Part shown: in pieces, positions 16,612-26,596 of the stretch
Position numbering within the stretch: the first letter of the stretch is position 1
How the letters are laid out: every line of letters starts with the position of its first letter
NCBI RefSeq assembly: GCF_042686175.1
Contig: NZ_JBHUOR010000139.1
Location: 1 to 64,000, forward strand
Source of the DNA: Kurthia populi
GTDB taxonomy: Bacteria > Bacillota > Bacilli > Bacillales_A > Planococcaceae
Reading direction: 5' to 3'
Length of the DNA: 64,000 nucleotides
Notes under the pieces: model-generated
What the model was told of the DNA's origin: nothing
Database searches by the model: none
The model's input: only the letters and a program-made list of their open reading frames with translations
Position numbers and translations under genes: made by a program

Positions 16612-18396
16612 TTATTTTGCAGGAGCGTCTTCAGTTACTTCGATATCTTGTAATTGTGCGCCATCTACGTATTTAATATCGTAGTTTTTCACACGGTTGT
16701 TTACAGGAACGATTTCTGTACGGAAGTATGTTGGAACAGTTACTGCTTGTTCAAACATATACTCTTGCCAAGCTTTGAACGCTTCACCACGGTGATCAGC
16801 ATCTAATGATTCTTTTGAATCGATATCTGCTAATAATGTTTCTAACTCAGGCGTTGTGTAACGGCTGTAGTTAAATTGTGCATTTTTCGCATATAAGCCC
16901 ATTGGTGATGGGTTTGTACCTGTACCCCATGCAGCCATAAACATGTCGATATCTTTATCATCTGCTTGTACTTTATCGTAGAAGCTGTTGAATTCGATTG
17001 GACGACCTGTTGTTAATTCAACTTTAAGACCAACATCTTTCCAGTTTTGGATATAGAATTGAACGATTTTATCATCTTTATCCGTACCAGCCATTGTTGC
17101 CATTTTGATTGTGAATTCTTTACCGTCTGGATCTTCTACAAAACCATCATCATTTTTATCTTCGTAACCAGCTTCTTTAAGAAGAGATTTCGCTTTTTCA
17201 GCATCATAGTTAAAGCCTGTTAATGAATCATCATAGAATGACTCGAATACTGGTGGAATTAATGAGTTACCACGTGTACGTAAGCCATCGTAGTAAGCTT
17301 TTGCTACTTCTTCGACGTTCATTGCGTAAGCAACTGCTTGACGTAATTTAACATCTTTCATTTTCGCATCTTCATTTACAACAACTTCGCCTTTTTTAGA
17401 ATCCCATTTACCCATTTTGAAACCTAGGTAAGAGTAAGCTAATTCTGGGCGACCAAGAATTTGTGCGTTTTTAAGATCTTTTACATCTTCGTATTGGTTT
17501 GCTGCATAGCTTTGTAAAATATCGTGCTTACCTGCTTTCATCGCTGCTGCTGCAGAAGATGAAGGTACAACTTCGATAACGACTTTATCTAATTTTGGTT
17601 TGCCACGGAAATAGTTTTCGTTTGCTACCATTTGAACAGACTCACCATTAACAACTTTATCAACAACGAATGCACCAAGTGTTACTGGATTTTTACGTAC
17701 TTCATCAGATTTTACTAAATCTTTTGCTTTAATGCCTTCAAGTTGGTGCTTAGGTGCTGCGTAGCCCCATAGACCGTCACCACCAGAGTAAATTGCTGGT
17801 GAAACTTTCTTAAGTGTTAACTCCATTGTGTAGTCATCCACTTTTTTAATACCGCTAATATCTTTTGCTTTACCATCGTGGTATTCTTTTGCACCCTCGA
17901 TGTTTTGGAAATCAGAATCATAACGTACACCTGTGTAATCTTTGTCGGCAATAATATAGTACGGATAAATAACATCTTCGATTGTAAATGGTTTGCCGTC
18001 AGACCATTTTACATCTTTTTTAATTGTAACAGTTGCCGTGTTTTTATCTTCATCTACTTTTAAAGATGCTAAGCCTTCATCACTAATTAAGAAGTCTTCT
18101 TTTGTATCAAAAATCGAGTTAGAAGTCCACTCCATGATTGTTGCATCATAAGCATCCTCGTATAATTCCCAGTTAAAAATCCCTTGGAATGGTGAGTCAC
18201 TTACAAGACCAACTTGTAATGTACCGCCGCTTTTTGCTTCTGCATCATTTTTCACAGTATCTGCTAACTTACTTGTGTCTACCTCTTCTTTACCACTATC
18301 TTTGCCTTTTTCACTGTCACTACCGCCGCCACAAGCTGCAAGTACTAACGTAATGATGCCGACAAGAAGTAGCATCAGCCAATTCTTTTTCTTCAT
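16612..18396 (-). CDS. oppA: Oligopeptide ABC transporter, substrate-binding lipoprotein
   Basis: Extracellular lipoprotein that captures oligopeptides for import. The 594-residue protein begins with a lipoprotein signal (hydrophobic stretch, then lipobox LAAC at about residues 19-22, followed by a GGGSDSEKGKD linker) and continues as a family 5 solute-binding protein (VKWSDGKPFTIEDVIYPY, VKLRQAVAYAMNVEEVAKAY, LLKEAGYED). GGAGGAG stands before the ATG. It is the last gene of the D-F-B-C-A transcript, 29 bases after oppC. The true peptide specificity cannot be read from the sequence. Confidence 0.92.
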   Translation of the reverse strand: MKKKNWLMLLLVGIITLVLAACGGGSDSEKGKDSGKEEVDTSKLADTVKNDAEAKSGGTLQVGLVSDSPFQGIFNWELYEDAYDATIMEWTSNSIFDTKEDFLISDEGLASLKVDEDKNTATVTIKKDVKWSDGKPFTIEDVIYPYYIIADKDYTGVRYDSDFQNIEGAKEYHDGKAKDISGIKKVDDYTMELTLKKVSPAIYSGGDGLWGYAAPKHQLEGIKAKDLVKSDEVRKNPVTLGAFVVDKVVNGESVQMVANENYFRGKPKLDKVVIEVVPSSSAAAAMKAGKHDILQSYAANQYEDVKDLKNAQILGRPELAYSYLGFKMGKWDSKKGEVVVNEDAKMKDVKLRQAVAYAMNVEEVAKAYYDGLRTRGNSLIPPVFESFYDDSLTGFNYDAEKAKSLLKEAGYEDKNDDGFVEDPDGKEFTIKMATMAGTDKDDKIVQFYIQNWKDVGLKVELTTGRPIEFNSFYDKVQADDKDIDMFMAAWGTGTNPSPMGLYAKNAQFNYSRYTTPELETLLADIDSKESLDADHRGEAFKAWQEYMFEQAVTVPTYFRTEIVPVNNRVKNYDIKYVDGAQLQDIEVTEDAPAK

Positions 18397-18425
18397 CCAA
18401 TCTCCTCCTCTTTTTTCCCTCTTTG

Positions 18426-19340
18426 TTACCCCAATCTTTGTTTAGCATCTGCTGAACGTCGTAGAGCTTGTCCAATATAATTTATGCCAAGCATCAATAC
18501 TAAAATCAGCAGCGATGCTGGTAACCATACCCACCACTTCTCAGCGATTACCGTTTGATTATTGGCAAAGCTGACAAGGGTTCCTAGACTTGGTGTCGTA
18601 TCTGGTAAACCAAAGCCTAAGAATGTAAGACCTGTTTCAATACCGACATTGCCGGCGAAGTTAAGCGTTAATTCGACGATTAATAATGAGCTCAAGTTTG
18701 GCATAATACCTTTGAACATAATCGCGAAGTCGCTTGTACCCATCGTTTTTGAGGCGCTAACATAATCACGTCGACTTTCCGACAATGCTTTACTGCGGAC
18801 AAGCCTTGCGGTACTTACCCACATAAACGCGCTCATAATAAGAATGAATGACCATACATCATATTTTGGAATGATCGTCACGAATACGATGATGATCATT
18901 GTAGATGGTAATGTAATGATGAAATCGATTAGACGCATAAAGAAGTTATCAATGATGCCACCGTAGTAGCCACAAATAATCCCAACTGCAACGCCCAATA
19001 TACCGGTAATTACTGTAATGGCAATGGCGATAACGATAGAGTTACGCGCCCCGATAATTAATTGCCCTAAAATATCACTACCGCCTTGGTCTGCACCAAG
19101 GATGAAGCCATTTTCACCTGGCTTCGCAAATTCATCTAATAAACTAATTTTCATTAATGCTTCTTTGTCGATAAATGGTGCCCAAATAATCGACCCTAAT
19201 ATAATGAATGCGACGATGATTAAAGAACCCATCGCGATTTTATCTTTTTTAAACTCACGCCAAATGACCCGAAAACCAGTCGCTGGCGTACTTTCTAACT
19301 CATGTTCAGTTAATTGTTCATTGTTAAATTGTTGTTCCAT
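18426..19340 (-). CDS. oppC: Oligopeptide ABC transporter permease OppC
   Basis: Inner-membrane permease of the peptide importer. About 304 residues with six predicted membrane segments, and the BPD permease coupling motif near LSESRRDYVSASKTMGTSDFAIMFKGIMPN, which docks on the ATPases. The open frame begins at GTG 19349, but the ATG at 19340 has AGAGGTG at good spacing. It pairs with OppB upstream and OppA downstream. Confidence 0.92.
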   Translation of the reverse strand: MEQQFNNEQLTEHELESTPATGFRVIWREFKKDKIAMGSLIIVAFIILGSIIWAPFIDKEALMKISLLDEFAKPGENGFILGADQGGSDILGQLIIGARNSIVIAIAITVITGILGVAVGIICGYYGGIIDNFFMRLIDFIITLPSTMIIIVFVTIIPKYDVWSFILIMSAFMWVSTARLVRSKALSESRRDYVSASKTMGTSDFAIMFKGIMPNLSSLLIVELTLNFAGNVGIETGLTFLGFGLPDTTPSLGTLVSFANNQTVIAEKWWVWLPASLLILVLMLGINYIGQALRRSADAKQRLG

Positions 19341-19370
19341 CGTATTCACCTCTTCTTTCGGTTTAAGTTA

Positions 19371-20333
19371 TTATTCGATACGGATTCGTGGGTCGACGAT
19401 ACTTAAAATAATATCTGACAATAGACTACCTAATAACGCAAGGAAGCCATATAGCATAACAAGTGCCGTAATAACACTATAGTCACGCCCCATGATTGAC
19501 TGAATGAATAATTGTCCCATACCAGGGAAACCGAAAATTGTCTCGATGAATACAGAACCACCAAGAATACCTGTAATAGAGAACCCTAGAAATGCCGCAA
19601 TCGGTAATAATGAGTTACGGAAAATGTGACGTGTATACACTTTATTCATCGGAATCCCTTTACTGCGAGCTGTTTTTACAAAATCCTGCGTTTGTGCGTC
19701 AATAATTTCAGAGCGTAAGTACTGAATGATACTTGTTGTCGCTAAGAATGCGTACGTAATCGCTGGTAAAATTAAGTGATACACCTTACTCCAGAAGTAC
19801 CCCCATGTACCAGGGTCCTCCCCTACAGATACAGTACCTGACGTCGGGAACCATTGTAACTGGTAGCCGAAAATATAAAGGAAAATTAGCGCTAATACGA
19901 ATGTTGGAATCGCATAGCTGACAAAGCTATAAAGCACAATTGTTTTATCGCGTAATGTATTTTGATAACGACCTGCAATCACACCTAATGGAATTGCAAT
20001 TAAATACGTTAAAATAACACTTACAAGTGATAACCATAGTGTATTTAGACCACGGTCACCAATTAGTGAGGCAACACTTACTTTAAAGGTATAGCTATCC
20101 CCGAAGTCCCCGCGGAACATATTTGTTACCCAGTGCCAGTACTGTACATACCACGGATCATAGAAGCCTGCTTGCTGACGTAACTCTTCTAAACGCGCCG
20201 GATCCGTTTGTGGTGTAATTAAGCCTGTAAATGGATCCCCTGGCATAAATTTCGCCAAAATAAAAATCAACATACTCAGCACGAATAGCTGTGGAATCAT
20301 AATTAAAAATCGTCTAACAACTGTTTTCCACAT
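19371..20333 (-). CDS. oppB: Oligopeptide ABC transporter permease OppB
   Basis: Second permease of the peptide importer. About 320 residues with an N-terminal membrane anchor (VVRRFLIMIPQLFVLSMLIF), about six transmembrane helices, and the coupling motif DFVKTARSKGIPMNKVYTRH. The ATG at 20333 has AGGGGG nine bases upstream, located inside the last codons of oppF. The open frame extends nine codons further but overlaps oppF without a ribosome-binding site, so I use the internal ATG. Confidence 0.92.
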   Translation of the reverse strand: MWKTVVRRFLIMIPQLFVLSMLIFILAKFMPGDPFTGLITPQTDPARLEELRQQAGFYDPWYVQYWHWVTNMFRGDFGDSYTFKVSVASLIGDRGLNTLWLSLVSVILTYLIAIPLGVIAGRYQNTLRDKTIVLYSFVSYAIPTFVLALIFLYIFGYQLQWFPTSGTVSVGEDPGTWGYFWSKVYHLILPAITYAFLATTSIIQYLRSEIIDAQTQDFVKTARSKGIPMNKVYTRHIFRNSLLPIAAFLGFSITGILGGSVFIETIFGFPGMGQLFIQSIMGRDYSVITALVMLYGFLALLGSLLSDIILSIVDPRIRIE

Positions 20334-20334
20334 A

Positions 20335-21285
20335 TTATTCAGCCCCCTTTTCGAGACCAATCATCGCCGTTTTATGCGTCGATGAAATTTCTTTTAATGG
20401 ATATACTTTACCGTCTTGATCGTAGTAACGATGTGAATCGGCTTTATAAATGGCTTCGACCTTTTGACGCTCGATTTTACGCTCGATGCGTGTCTCAGGC
20501 TCGATATTTGGAATCGCTGATAATAAACGGTTCGTGTAAATATGTTGTGGGTTGTTGAAAATATCATTTCGTGTACCCGTTTCAACAAAGCGCCCTTTAT
20601 ACATAATTGAAATATGGTCACACATATGACGTACAACGCCCAAGTCATGTGAGATAAATAAATAGCTAAGACCATATTCCGTTTGAATATCCTTCATAAA
20701 GTTCAGTACCTGTGCTTGTACCGATAAATCAAGTGCTGATACCGGCTCATCCGCAATAATCATTTTCGGATTACAAGCAACTGCGCGTGCAATACCAAGA
20801 CGCTGCTTTTGACCACCAGAGAATTCATGCGGGTATTTCACCATTGCTTCCTCAGATAAGCCGACAATTTCAAGCAGCTCGATAATGCGGCGTTTCTCCT
20901 CTTGCGGTGATAAGTTCAAGAAGTTGCGAATCGGTTCTGCGATAATTTCCTGTACGCGTTTACGTGGGTTCATTGCAGAATGGCTATCTTGAAAAATCAT
21001 TTGGATATCACGATTATACGCACTATCACGTTTTCGACGTTGATTCGTCACATCCTGTCCTTCGTAAATCACTTTTCCAGATGTGATTTTTTCAAGACCA
21101 ATAATCGCCTTCCCTGTCGTTGATTTTCCTGAACCTGACTCGCCTACAAGGCCATATGTTTTCCCTTTTTCAAACTCCATTGATACACCATCAACCGCAT
21201 AAACATGGTCAACGACTGTATTAAAGAAGCCACCGCGAATCGGATAATGCACATTTAAATCTTTTACTTCCATAAACGACGTCAT
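20335..21285 (-). CDS. oppF: Oligopeptide ABC transporter ATPase OppF
   Basis: ATP-hydrolysing subunit in the cytoplasm. The 316-residue protein has Walker A GESGSGKSTTGKA, Q-loop IQMIFQDSHSAMNPRK, signature SGGQKQRLGIARA and Walker B MIIADEPVSALD, followed by the OppF/DppF C-terminal extension. Its ATG overlaps the oppD stop (ATGA). The other ATPase, OppD, has the complementary sequence type, so the pair forms a heterodimer. Confidence 0.93.
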   Translation of the reverse strand: MTSFMEVKDLNVHYPIRGGFFNTVVDHVYAVDGVSMEFEKGKTYGLVGESGSGKSTTGKAIIGLEKITSGKVIYEGQDVTNQRRKRDSAYNRDIQMIFQDSHSAMNPRKRVQEIIAEPIRNFLNLSPQEEKRRIIELLEIVGLSEEAMVKYPHEFSGGQKQRLGIARAVACNPKMIIADEPVSALDLSVQAQVLNFMKDIQTEYGLSYLFISHDLGVVRHMCDHISIMYKGRFVETGTRNDIFNNPQHIYTNRLLSAIPNIEPETRIERKIERQKVEAIYKADSHRYYDQDGKVYPLKEISSTHKTAMIGLEKGAE

Positions 21286-22304
21286 TGTACGACACCTTCC
21301 TTCGTTTCTTGCTCTTCAAAATTGAAGGTTTGCCAGCATGTGCAGCGTACAAGATGTCCTGGTGAAATTTCATGCATTTGTGGTTCCACTTCATGTGCAT
21401 TTTCGCTCACCCATGGAATACGTGGCGCAAAACGACAACCTGATTTTGGCATTTTCGTAAGCGTTGGTACCATCCCTTGAATCACTTGCAGACGGTCATG
21501 ATCACGTTCTGTTTGTGGAATCGAATTTAATAATGAACGTGTATATGGATGCTTCGGATTTCTAAATAGCTCCTCAACTGGTGCTACCTCGATTACTTGT
21601 CCTGCATACATTACAGCTACGCGTGTCGCAACTTCTGCTACAACACCTAAATCATGCGTGATTAACATAATTCCCGCATTTGTTTCTTGCTGTAGCTCGA
21701 TTAATAAGTCTAAGATTTGTGCTTGAATCGTTACATCAAGTGCCGTTGTTGGTTCATCCGCAATCATGATACGTGGCTTACACGCAATCGCAATCGCGAT
21801 CATTACACGCTGACGCATCCCGCCTGATAATTGGTGTGGGAATTGACGCGCAACACGCTCTGGATTAACGATTCCTACTTGGTCAAGCAGCTCTAGCGCA
21901 CGTGCTTTTCGCTCTTGATCGGTCATCTTCGTATGGAACACAAGCCCCTCTTCGATTTGGTCACCGATACGCATTAATGGATTTAGTGCAGAAAGGGGAT
22001 CTTGGAAAATAAAACCGATGTCATTTCCTCGTATTTTATTTAATTTATCCTCCGAATAATTAACAAGGTTTTCTCCTTTGTATAAAATCTCGCCAATTAC
22101 GGTTGTATTGCCCGGTGGGTGTAGACCTACAATGGATGTTGCAAGTGTACTTTTACCACATCCTGACTCTCCAACAATCGCAAGTACTTCATTTTCATTT
22201 AATGTTAAGTTCACATCGTGAATTGCATCATAATATGTATCCTTAATTCGAAAACTTGTAAATAAATGATTAATTTCTAACAATGGCTTTGAAAGTGTCA
22301 TCAT
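21282..22304 (-). CDS. oppD: Oligopeptide ABC transporter ATPase OppD
   Basis: First ATPase gene of the importer. About 340 residues with Walker A GESGCGKSTLATS, Q-loop IGFIFQDPLSALNP, signature LSGGMRQRVMIAIA and Walker B IMIADEPTTALD, then the OppD-type C-terminal domain with cysteines (GCRFAPRIPW, VRCTCW) that in relatives can hold an iron-sulfur cluster. AAGGAG precedes two adjacent ATG codons (22304 and 22301); either could start. Confidence 0.92.
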   Translation of the reverse strand: MMTLSKPLLEINHLFTSFRIKDTYYDAIHDVNLTLNENEVLAIVGESGCGKSTLATSIVGLHPPGNTTVIGEILYKGENLVNYSEDKLNKIRGNDIGFIFQDPLSALNPLMRIGDQIEEGLVFHTKMTDQERKARALELLDQVGIVNPERVARQFPHQLSGGMRQRVMIAIAIACKPRIMIADEPTTALDVTIQAQILDLLIELQQETNAGIMLITHDLGVVAEVATRVAVMYAGQVIEVAPVEELFRNPKHPYTRSLLNSIPQTERDHDRLQVIQGMVPTLTKMPKSGCRFAPRIPWVSENAHEVEPQMHEISPGHLVRCTCWQTFNFEEQETKEGVVQ

Positions 22305-22703
22305 GCCCACTCCTTTCTGTTTATATTCACAAAACTATTACGAAAGAAAAATATTTCGGTAATTAAAATGTTATATTGTTTATTAATATAACATAAATTT
22401 CTAAATTGTCTATATATTTAGAACATTAAAATGAATCATACCTATATAAAATTTATTTTTAGTCCAATAGGCGCTTGAAAGTTTTTTGTTATATTACAAT
22501 TATTTACACATTTATTGTATTTTTCAAATTAACATCTATCTTTATACAATAAAATTTAGTTAAATTTTCTCATTAATGTTTTATATCATCTATCTATTCC
22601 TCATTTTACTATAAAATCAAACCTAAAAAATCCCTTTTTATACTTTTTCAAGGTCGAAAAAGCAACAATCATACGCAGTAATACCCTGACATATTTTTAC
22701 GCA
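22305..22703. other. AT-rich regulatory gap upstream of the opp operon
   Basis: About 400 bases, very A+T rich, with no gene. It must hold the opp promoter. I see an imperfect inverted repeat near 22335-22362 (ATTACGAAA...TTTCGGTAAT) and one weak CodY-like box (AATTTTCTCATTAAT near 22562-22576; 11 of 15 to the known consensus AATTTTCWGAAAATT by my count). Neither is strong in DNA this A+T rich. Confidence 0.35.
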
Positions 22704-22742
22704 CAAAAAAACACCTCCAACAAAATTTTGTTGGAGGTGTCT
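22704..22742 (-). terminator. Terminator after pheT
   Basis: A perfect 30-bp inverted repeat (arms ACACCTCCAACAAAA and TTTTGTTGGAGGTGT, 22711-22740) is followed on the minus strand by a T run. It separates pheST from the opp operon. Confidence 0.95.
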
Positions 22743-22758
22743 TACATTGCTTATAGTA

Positions 22759-25164
22759 TTAACGTAATGTTACGCCATTTTCTTGTAATGCAGCAACAAC
22801 TTTGTCATGTACTGCTGTGACATCTTCATCTGTTAATGTACGTTCAGGATCGAAGTACGTTAAGCTAAATGCGATTGATTTTTTACCAGCTTCCATATGG
22901 TCGCCTTCATAAACGTCGAATACATTGACTGCTTTTAGTAATTTACCACCAGCAGCTGTAATAATTTCTTCTAATGATGCAGCAGTTGTTGTACGGTCTA
23001 CAACTAATGCGATATCACGAGAAATTGATGGGAAGCGAGGAACTGCTACATATTGTAATGGTGCAATGTCAGCCGCAAGTACTTGCGCTAAATTGAACTC
23101 TGCTACAAATGTATCTTTCACGCCAAGATTTTTTTGTTCTTGTGGATGTAATTGACCTAAGAAACCAATACGTTCACCATCTAATAAGATGTCCGCAGTA
23201 CGTCCTGGGTGCATACCGTCAACTTTTGCCGCTACGTAAGTGATGCGGTCTGCTACGCTTAATTTTTCAAATAATGCTTCAAGCGCGCCTTTTAAGACGA
23301 AGAAATCCACTTGTTTGTGCTCACCTTGCCAAGCATTTTCTACCCATTTGCCTGTCATCGCAAGTGCTACATGTTCACGTTCTAGTGGTAGGCCTTCTGC
23401 TGTTTCACCTAAGAATACTGAACCAATTTCATATAACGCCACTGTGTCAGCTTGACGAGATATGTTATAAACAAGTGATTCGATTAAGTGTGGTAAAACG
23501 GATTGACGTAATGTGCTACGTTCTTCACTCATTGGCATTAGAAGGCGTGTTGTTGGTGCTGTTTCTAATGCATATTTTTGTGCTAATGCATCTGATGTTA
23601 ATGAGTATGTTAGTGCTTGGTAAAGACCTGCTTCTTCTAATTGGTAACGGATTGTACGACGGACTTGTTGATTGCGATTCAAGCGACCTGGTACGATTTC
23701 AGCAACTGGTAATGTTGTTGGAATTTCATCATAGCCGTACAAACGTGCGATTTCTTCAACGATATCTTCTTCGATTTTAATATCTTGACGGCGTGTTGGC
23801 GCATCAATAATTAATAAACCATTTGCAGGCTCAACATCAAAGCGTAAACGTTTTAAAATAGATACCATTTCGTTTAATGAAATTTTCATACCTAAACGGT
23901 TGTTAATAAAGTCAGGTGACACAACAACGCGTGCTGGTTCTTTATCTAATTCATCAACTAAAACTGTACCTTCTAAGACGTCTCCGCCAGCAAGCTCTGC
24001 CATTAATTGTGCGGCACGTTCTGCTGCTGGTAATACGCGATTTGGATCTAAGCCTTTTTCAAAGCGAGCTGATGCTTCGCTACGTAAGCCAAGGTCTTTT
24101 GAGGTGTAGCGTACTGATAAGCCATCGAAGTAAGCTGATTCAATGACAACCGTTGTTGTCGCTTCTGTTACTTCTGAGTCAAAGCCACCCATAACGCCGG
24201 CAACTGCTACTGGTTTTTCACCATTTGTGATGACTAAGTTTGTCGCTTTTAGCGTACGGTCTTTTTCATCTAATGTTTTAATTGCTTCGCCTTCTGTTGC
24301 TAAACGAACAGCGATTTCACCAGTACCTAATTGGTCATAGTCAAAAGCATGCAGTGGTTGGCCATATTCTAAAAGAATATAGTTTGTAATATCAACGATG
24401 TTATTTAATGGACGGATACCTGAAACCATTAAATATTGTTGTAGCCATAATGGAGATTCTGCCACTTTCACATTTTTAACAACTTTCGCTGCATACATTG
24501 GATTCAGTTTTGTATCTTCTACTGATACTTTGATGACATCTGCTGCTTTTTCAGCAATTGTTTCATGTGCTGTATCTGGTAAAGTAATTTCTTGGTCTAA
24601 AATTGCCGCTACTTCATACGCTACACCTAGCATAGACATCGCATCTGCGCGGTTTGGTGTTAAGCCTAATTCAAGCACAACATCATCAAGACCTAATACT
24701 TCAATTGCGTCTGCGCCAACAGGAACATCATCTGATACGACATAAATACCATCAGCATAAGCTTTTGGAACTGTTTTACCGTCGATACCTAGTTCTTGTA
24801 AAGAGCAAATCATCCCCATTGAAACCGTACCACGAAGTTTACCTTTTTTGATTTTTTTGCCGCCTACATAACCATTTGGACGAACAGCAACGATTTTTTG
24901 ACCAACTGCTACATTTGGTGCGCCACAAACGATTTGTGCTAATTCTTCTTCGCCAAAATCAACTTGGCAAATATTTAAGTGGTCTGAATCAGGATGCGGA
25001 GTTGCTTCTTTGATTTGACCGATTTGTAATTTTTTAAGCCCTTTTGATAAGTGATTGACTGCTTCAACTTCGATACCTGAACGCGTAATTTTTTCCGCTA
25101 ATTCTTCTGGTTCTAAGCCACTGATGTCAACATATTGAGATAACCATTTTAATGATACTAACAT
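22759..25164 (-). CDS. pheT: Phenylalanine-tRNA ligase beta subunit
   Basis: Large subunit of the alpha2beta2 phenylalanyl-tRNA synthetase. The 801-residue protein has the N-terminal tRNA-binding EMAP-like domain (about residues 40-155; QIGQIKEATPHPDSDHLNICQV), the B3/B4 editing domain (SGIRPLNNIVDITNYILLEYGQPLHAFD), the B5 domain and the C-terminal ferredoxin-fold anticodon-binding domain (PRFPSISRDIALVVD). Full length; 15 bases after pheS. Confidence 0.97.
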   Translation of the reverse strand: MLVSLKWLSQYVDISGLEPEELAEKITRSGIEVEAVNHLSKGLKKLQIGQIKEATPHPDSDHLNICQVDFGEEELAQIVCGAPNVAVGQKIVAVRPNGYVGGKKIKKGKLRGTVSMGMICSLQELGIDGKTVPKAYADGIYVVSDDVPVGADAIEVLGLDDVVLELGLTPNRADAMSMLGVAYEVAAILDQEITLPDTAHETIAEKAADVIKVSVEDTKLNPMYAAKVVKNVKVAESPLWLQQYLMVSGIRPLNNIVDITNYILLEYGQPLHAFDYDQLGTGEIAVRLATEGEAIKTLDEKDRTLKATNLVITNGEKPVAVAGVMGGFDSEVTEATTTVVIESAYFDGLSVRYTSKDLGLRSEASARFEKGLDPNRVLPAAERAAQLMAELAGGDVLEGTVLVDELDKEPARVVVSPDFINNRLGMKISLNEMVSILKRLRFDVEPANGLLIIDAPTRRQDIKIEEDIVEEIARLYGYDEIPTTLPVAEIVPGRLNRNQQVRRTIRYQLEEAGLYQALTYSLTSDALAQKYALETAPTTRLLMPMSEERSTLRQSVLPHLIESLVYNISRQADTVALYEIGSVFLGETAEGLPLEREHVALAMTGKWVENAWQGEHKQVDFFVLKGALEALFEKLSVADRITYVAAKVDGMHPGRTADILLDGERIGFLGQLHPQEQKNLGVKDTFVAEFNLAQVLAADIAPLQYVAVPRFPSISRDIALVVDRTTTAASLEEIITAAGGKLLKAVNVFDVYEGDHMEAGKKSIAFSLTYFDPERTLTDEDVTAVHDKVVAALQENGVTLR

Positions 25165-25179
25165 TGTTTCGTCCTCCTC

Positions 25180-26217
25180 CTAATCTTCTGCGCGGTGGAA
25201 TTGTTCTAAGAAACGCACGTCATTTGTATAGAAGTGACGAATATCATCCACACCATATTTCAGCATTGCAATACGTTCTGGTCCCATACCAAATGCGAAA
25301 CCAGTTACTTTTTTCGGATCATAGCCAGCCATTTCAAGTACGTTCGGGTGAACCATACCTGCACCTAGAATTTCAATCCAACCTGTGCCTTTACATACGT
25401 TACAGCCTTCGCCGCCGCATTTGAAGCAAGAAATATCCATTTCAACAGATGGCTCTGTGAATGGGAAGTAGCTTGGACGTAAGCGAATTTCGCGGTCCTC
25501 GCCGAACATTTTCTTAGCGAATAAATCAAGTGTTCCTTTTAAGTCGCTCATTGCGATATCTTCGCCCACAACTAATCCTTCGATTTGGTTGAATTGATGT
25601 GAGTGTGTCGCGTCATCATTGTCACGACGGAATACTTTACCTGGGCAAATAATACGGATTGGTTTACCTTGTGCTTTCTCCATTGTACGAGCTTGTACTG
25701 GAGATGTATGTGTACGCATTAAGATTTCTTCTGAAATGTAGAATGTATCTTGCATATCACGAGCAGGGTGACCTTTTGGAAGATTTAATGCTTCAAAGTT
25801 ATAATAATCTTTTTCTACTTCTGGACCTTCCGCCACTTCATAGCCCATACCTATGAATAAGTCTTCGATTTCTTCAATGATACGTGTTAATGGGTGATGA
25901 TTCCCCACTTTCACCGTACGACCTGGTAATGTGACATCGATTGTTTCAGATTCTAATTGCGCATCTAATGCAGCTGCTTCAAGCTCCACTTTGCGAGCAT
26001 CTAAAACTTCTTGGACTTGTGCGCGTGTTTCATTTACTAATGCACCCATTTTTGGACGTTCTTCTTGAGGAAGTTTCCCCATACCTTTTAATAAATCCGT
26101 GATTGGTCCTTTTTTACCTAAATAAGCAACACGGACATCATTTAACTGTTTCAAGTCTTGTGCAGCAGCGATTTTTTCCAGTACTTCTGCTTTTAATTGT
26201 GCTAATTGCTCTTGCAT
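25180..26217 (-). CDS. pheS: Phenylalanine-tRNA ligase alpha subunit
   Basis: Catalytic subunit that charges tRNA-Phe. The 345-residue protein has an N-terminal coiled coil (about 1-90), class II motif 2 (THTSPVQARTMEKA...FRRDNDDATHSHQFNQIEG) and motif 3 (FGMGPERIAMLKYGVDDIR). GGAGGAGC precedes the ATG. A T-box leader and terminator lie upstream, so the operon responds to uncharged tRNA-Phe. Confidence 0.97.
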   Translation of the reverse strand: MQEQLAQLKAEVLEKIAAAQDLKQLNDVRVAYLGKKGPITDLLKGMGKLPQEERPKMGALVNETRAQVQEVLDARKVELEAAALDAQLESETIDVTLPGRTVKVGNHHPLTRIIEEIEDLFIGMGYEVAEGPEVEKDYYNFEALNLPKGHPARDMQDTFYISEEILMRTHTSPVQARTMEKAQGKPIRIICPGKVFRRDNDDATHSHQFNQIEGLVVGEDIAMSDLKGTLDLFAKKMFGEDREIRLRPSYFPFTEPSVEMDISCFKCGGEGCNVCKGTGWIEILGAGMVHPNVLEMAGYDPKKVTGFAFGMGPERIAMLKYGVDDIRHFYTNDVRFLEQFHRAED

Positions 26218-26294
26218 TTTTTTGCTCCTCCTTCCAAGTGTAGGGTCTCTTCAACCCCGATGCATTTCTAGGTTTCGTTACATTCAATCGCAGT

Positions 26295-26560
26295 AAAAAA
26301 AGAAAAACCCCGCCCCCAAAAAGGGACGAGGTTAAAATTCGCGTTACCACCCTAGTTACTGCCAAAGCAGTCACTCATTTGAATTAACGGCTCATCTGCC
26401 GGCCAACCTTTACAGCGTGATGCTGGTCCCGGTGGCTGCTAGCGGGGTGAACTTCTAAGAATGCGGCACTCGCCTCGCTTGCAGTCTATGGCGCGGCGTC
26501 CCTACTAGTCAACATCCTTATACTTTTCCCGGTCAATGCATTTCCATTATGTTTCCCATT
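26295..26560 (-). promoter_or_regulatory. T-box leader of pheST
   Basis: The minus strand carries the T-box sequence AGGGTGGTAACGCG (26340-26353), followed by a terminator stem (26303-26332: AACCTCGTCCC... GGGGCGGGGTT, then T run). The upstream 200 bases are strongly paired and end in the pheS gene with no other coding frame of merit. The antiterminator is stabilised by uncharged tRNA-Phe; a TTC specifier triplet appears in GAAGTTCACC (about 26440-26450), which I take as the likely specifier loop (inference). Confidence 0.92.
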
Positions 26561-26596
26561 CATTATAAACAAGTCATGTCATAACTTCAAGTGTTG

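Noticed and set aside
22562..22576. CodY box before the opp operon
   Set aside because: Only about 11 of 15 positions match in DNA so AT-rich that this is expected by chance; kept only as a remark.
26138..26374. 78-codon frame upstream of pheS
   Set aside because: Lies across the T-box antiterminator and the first codons of pheS.
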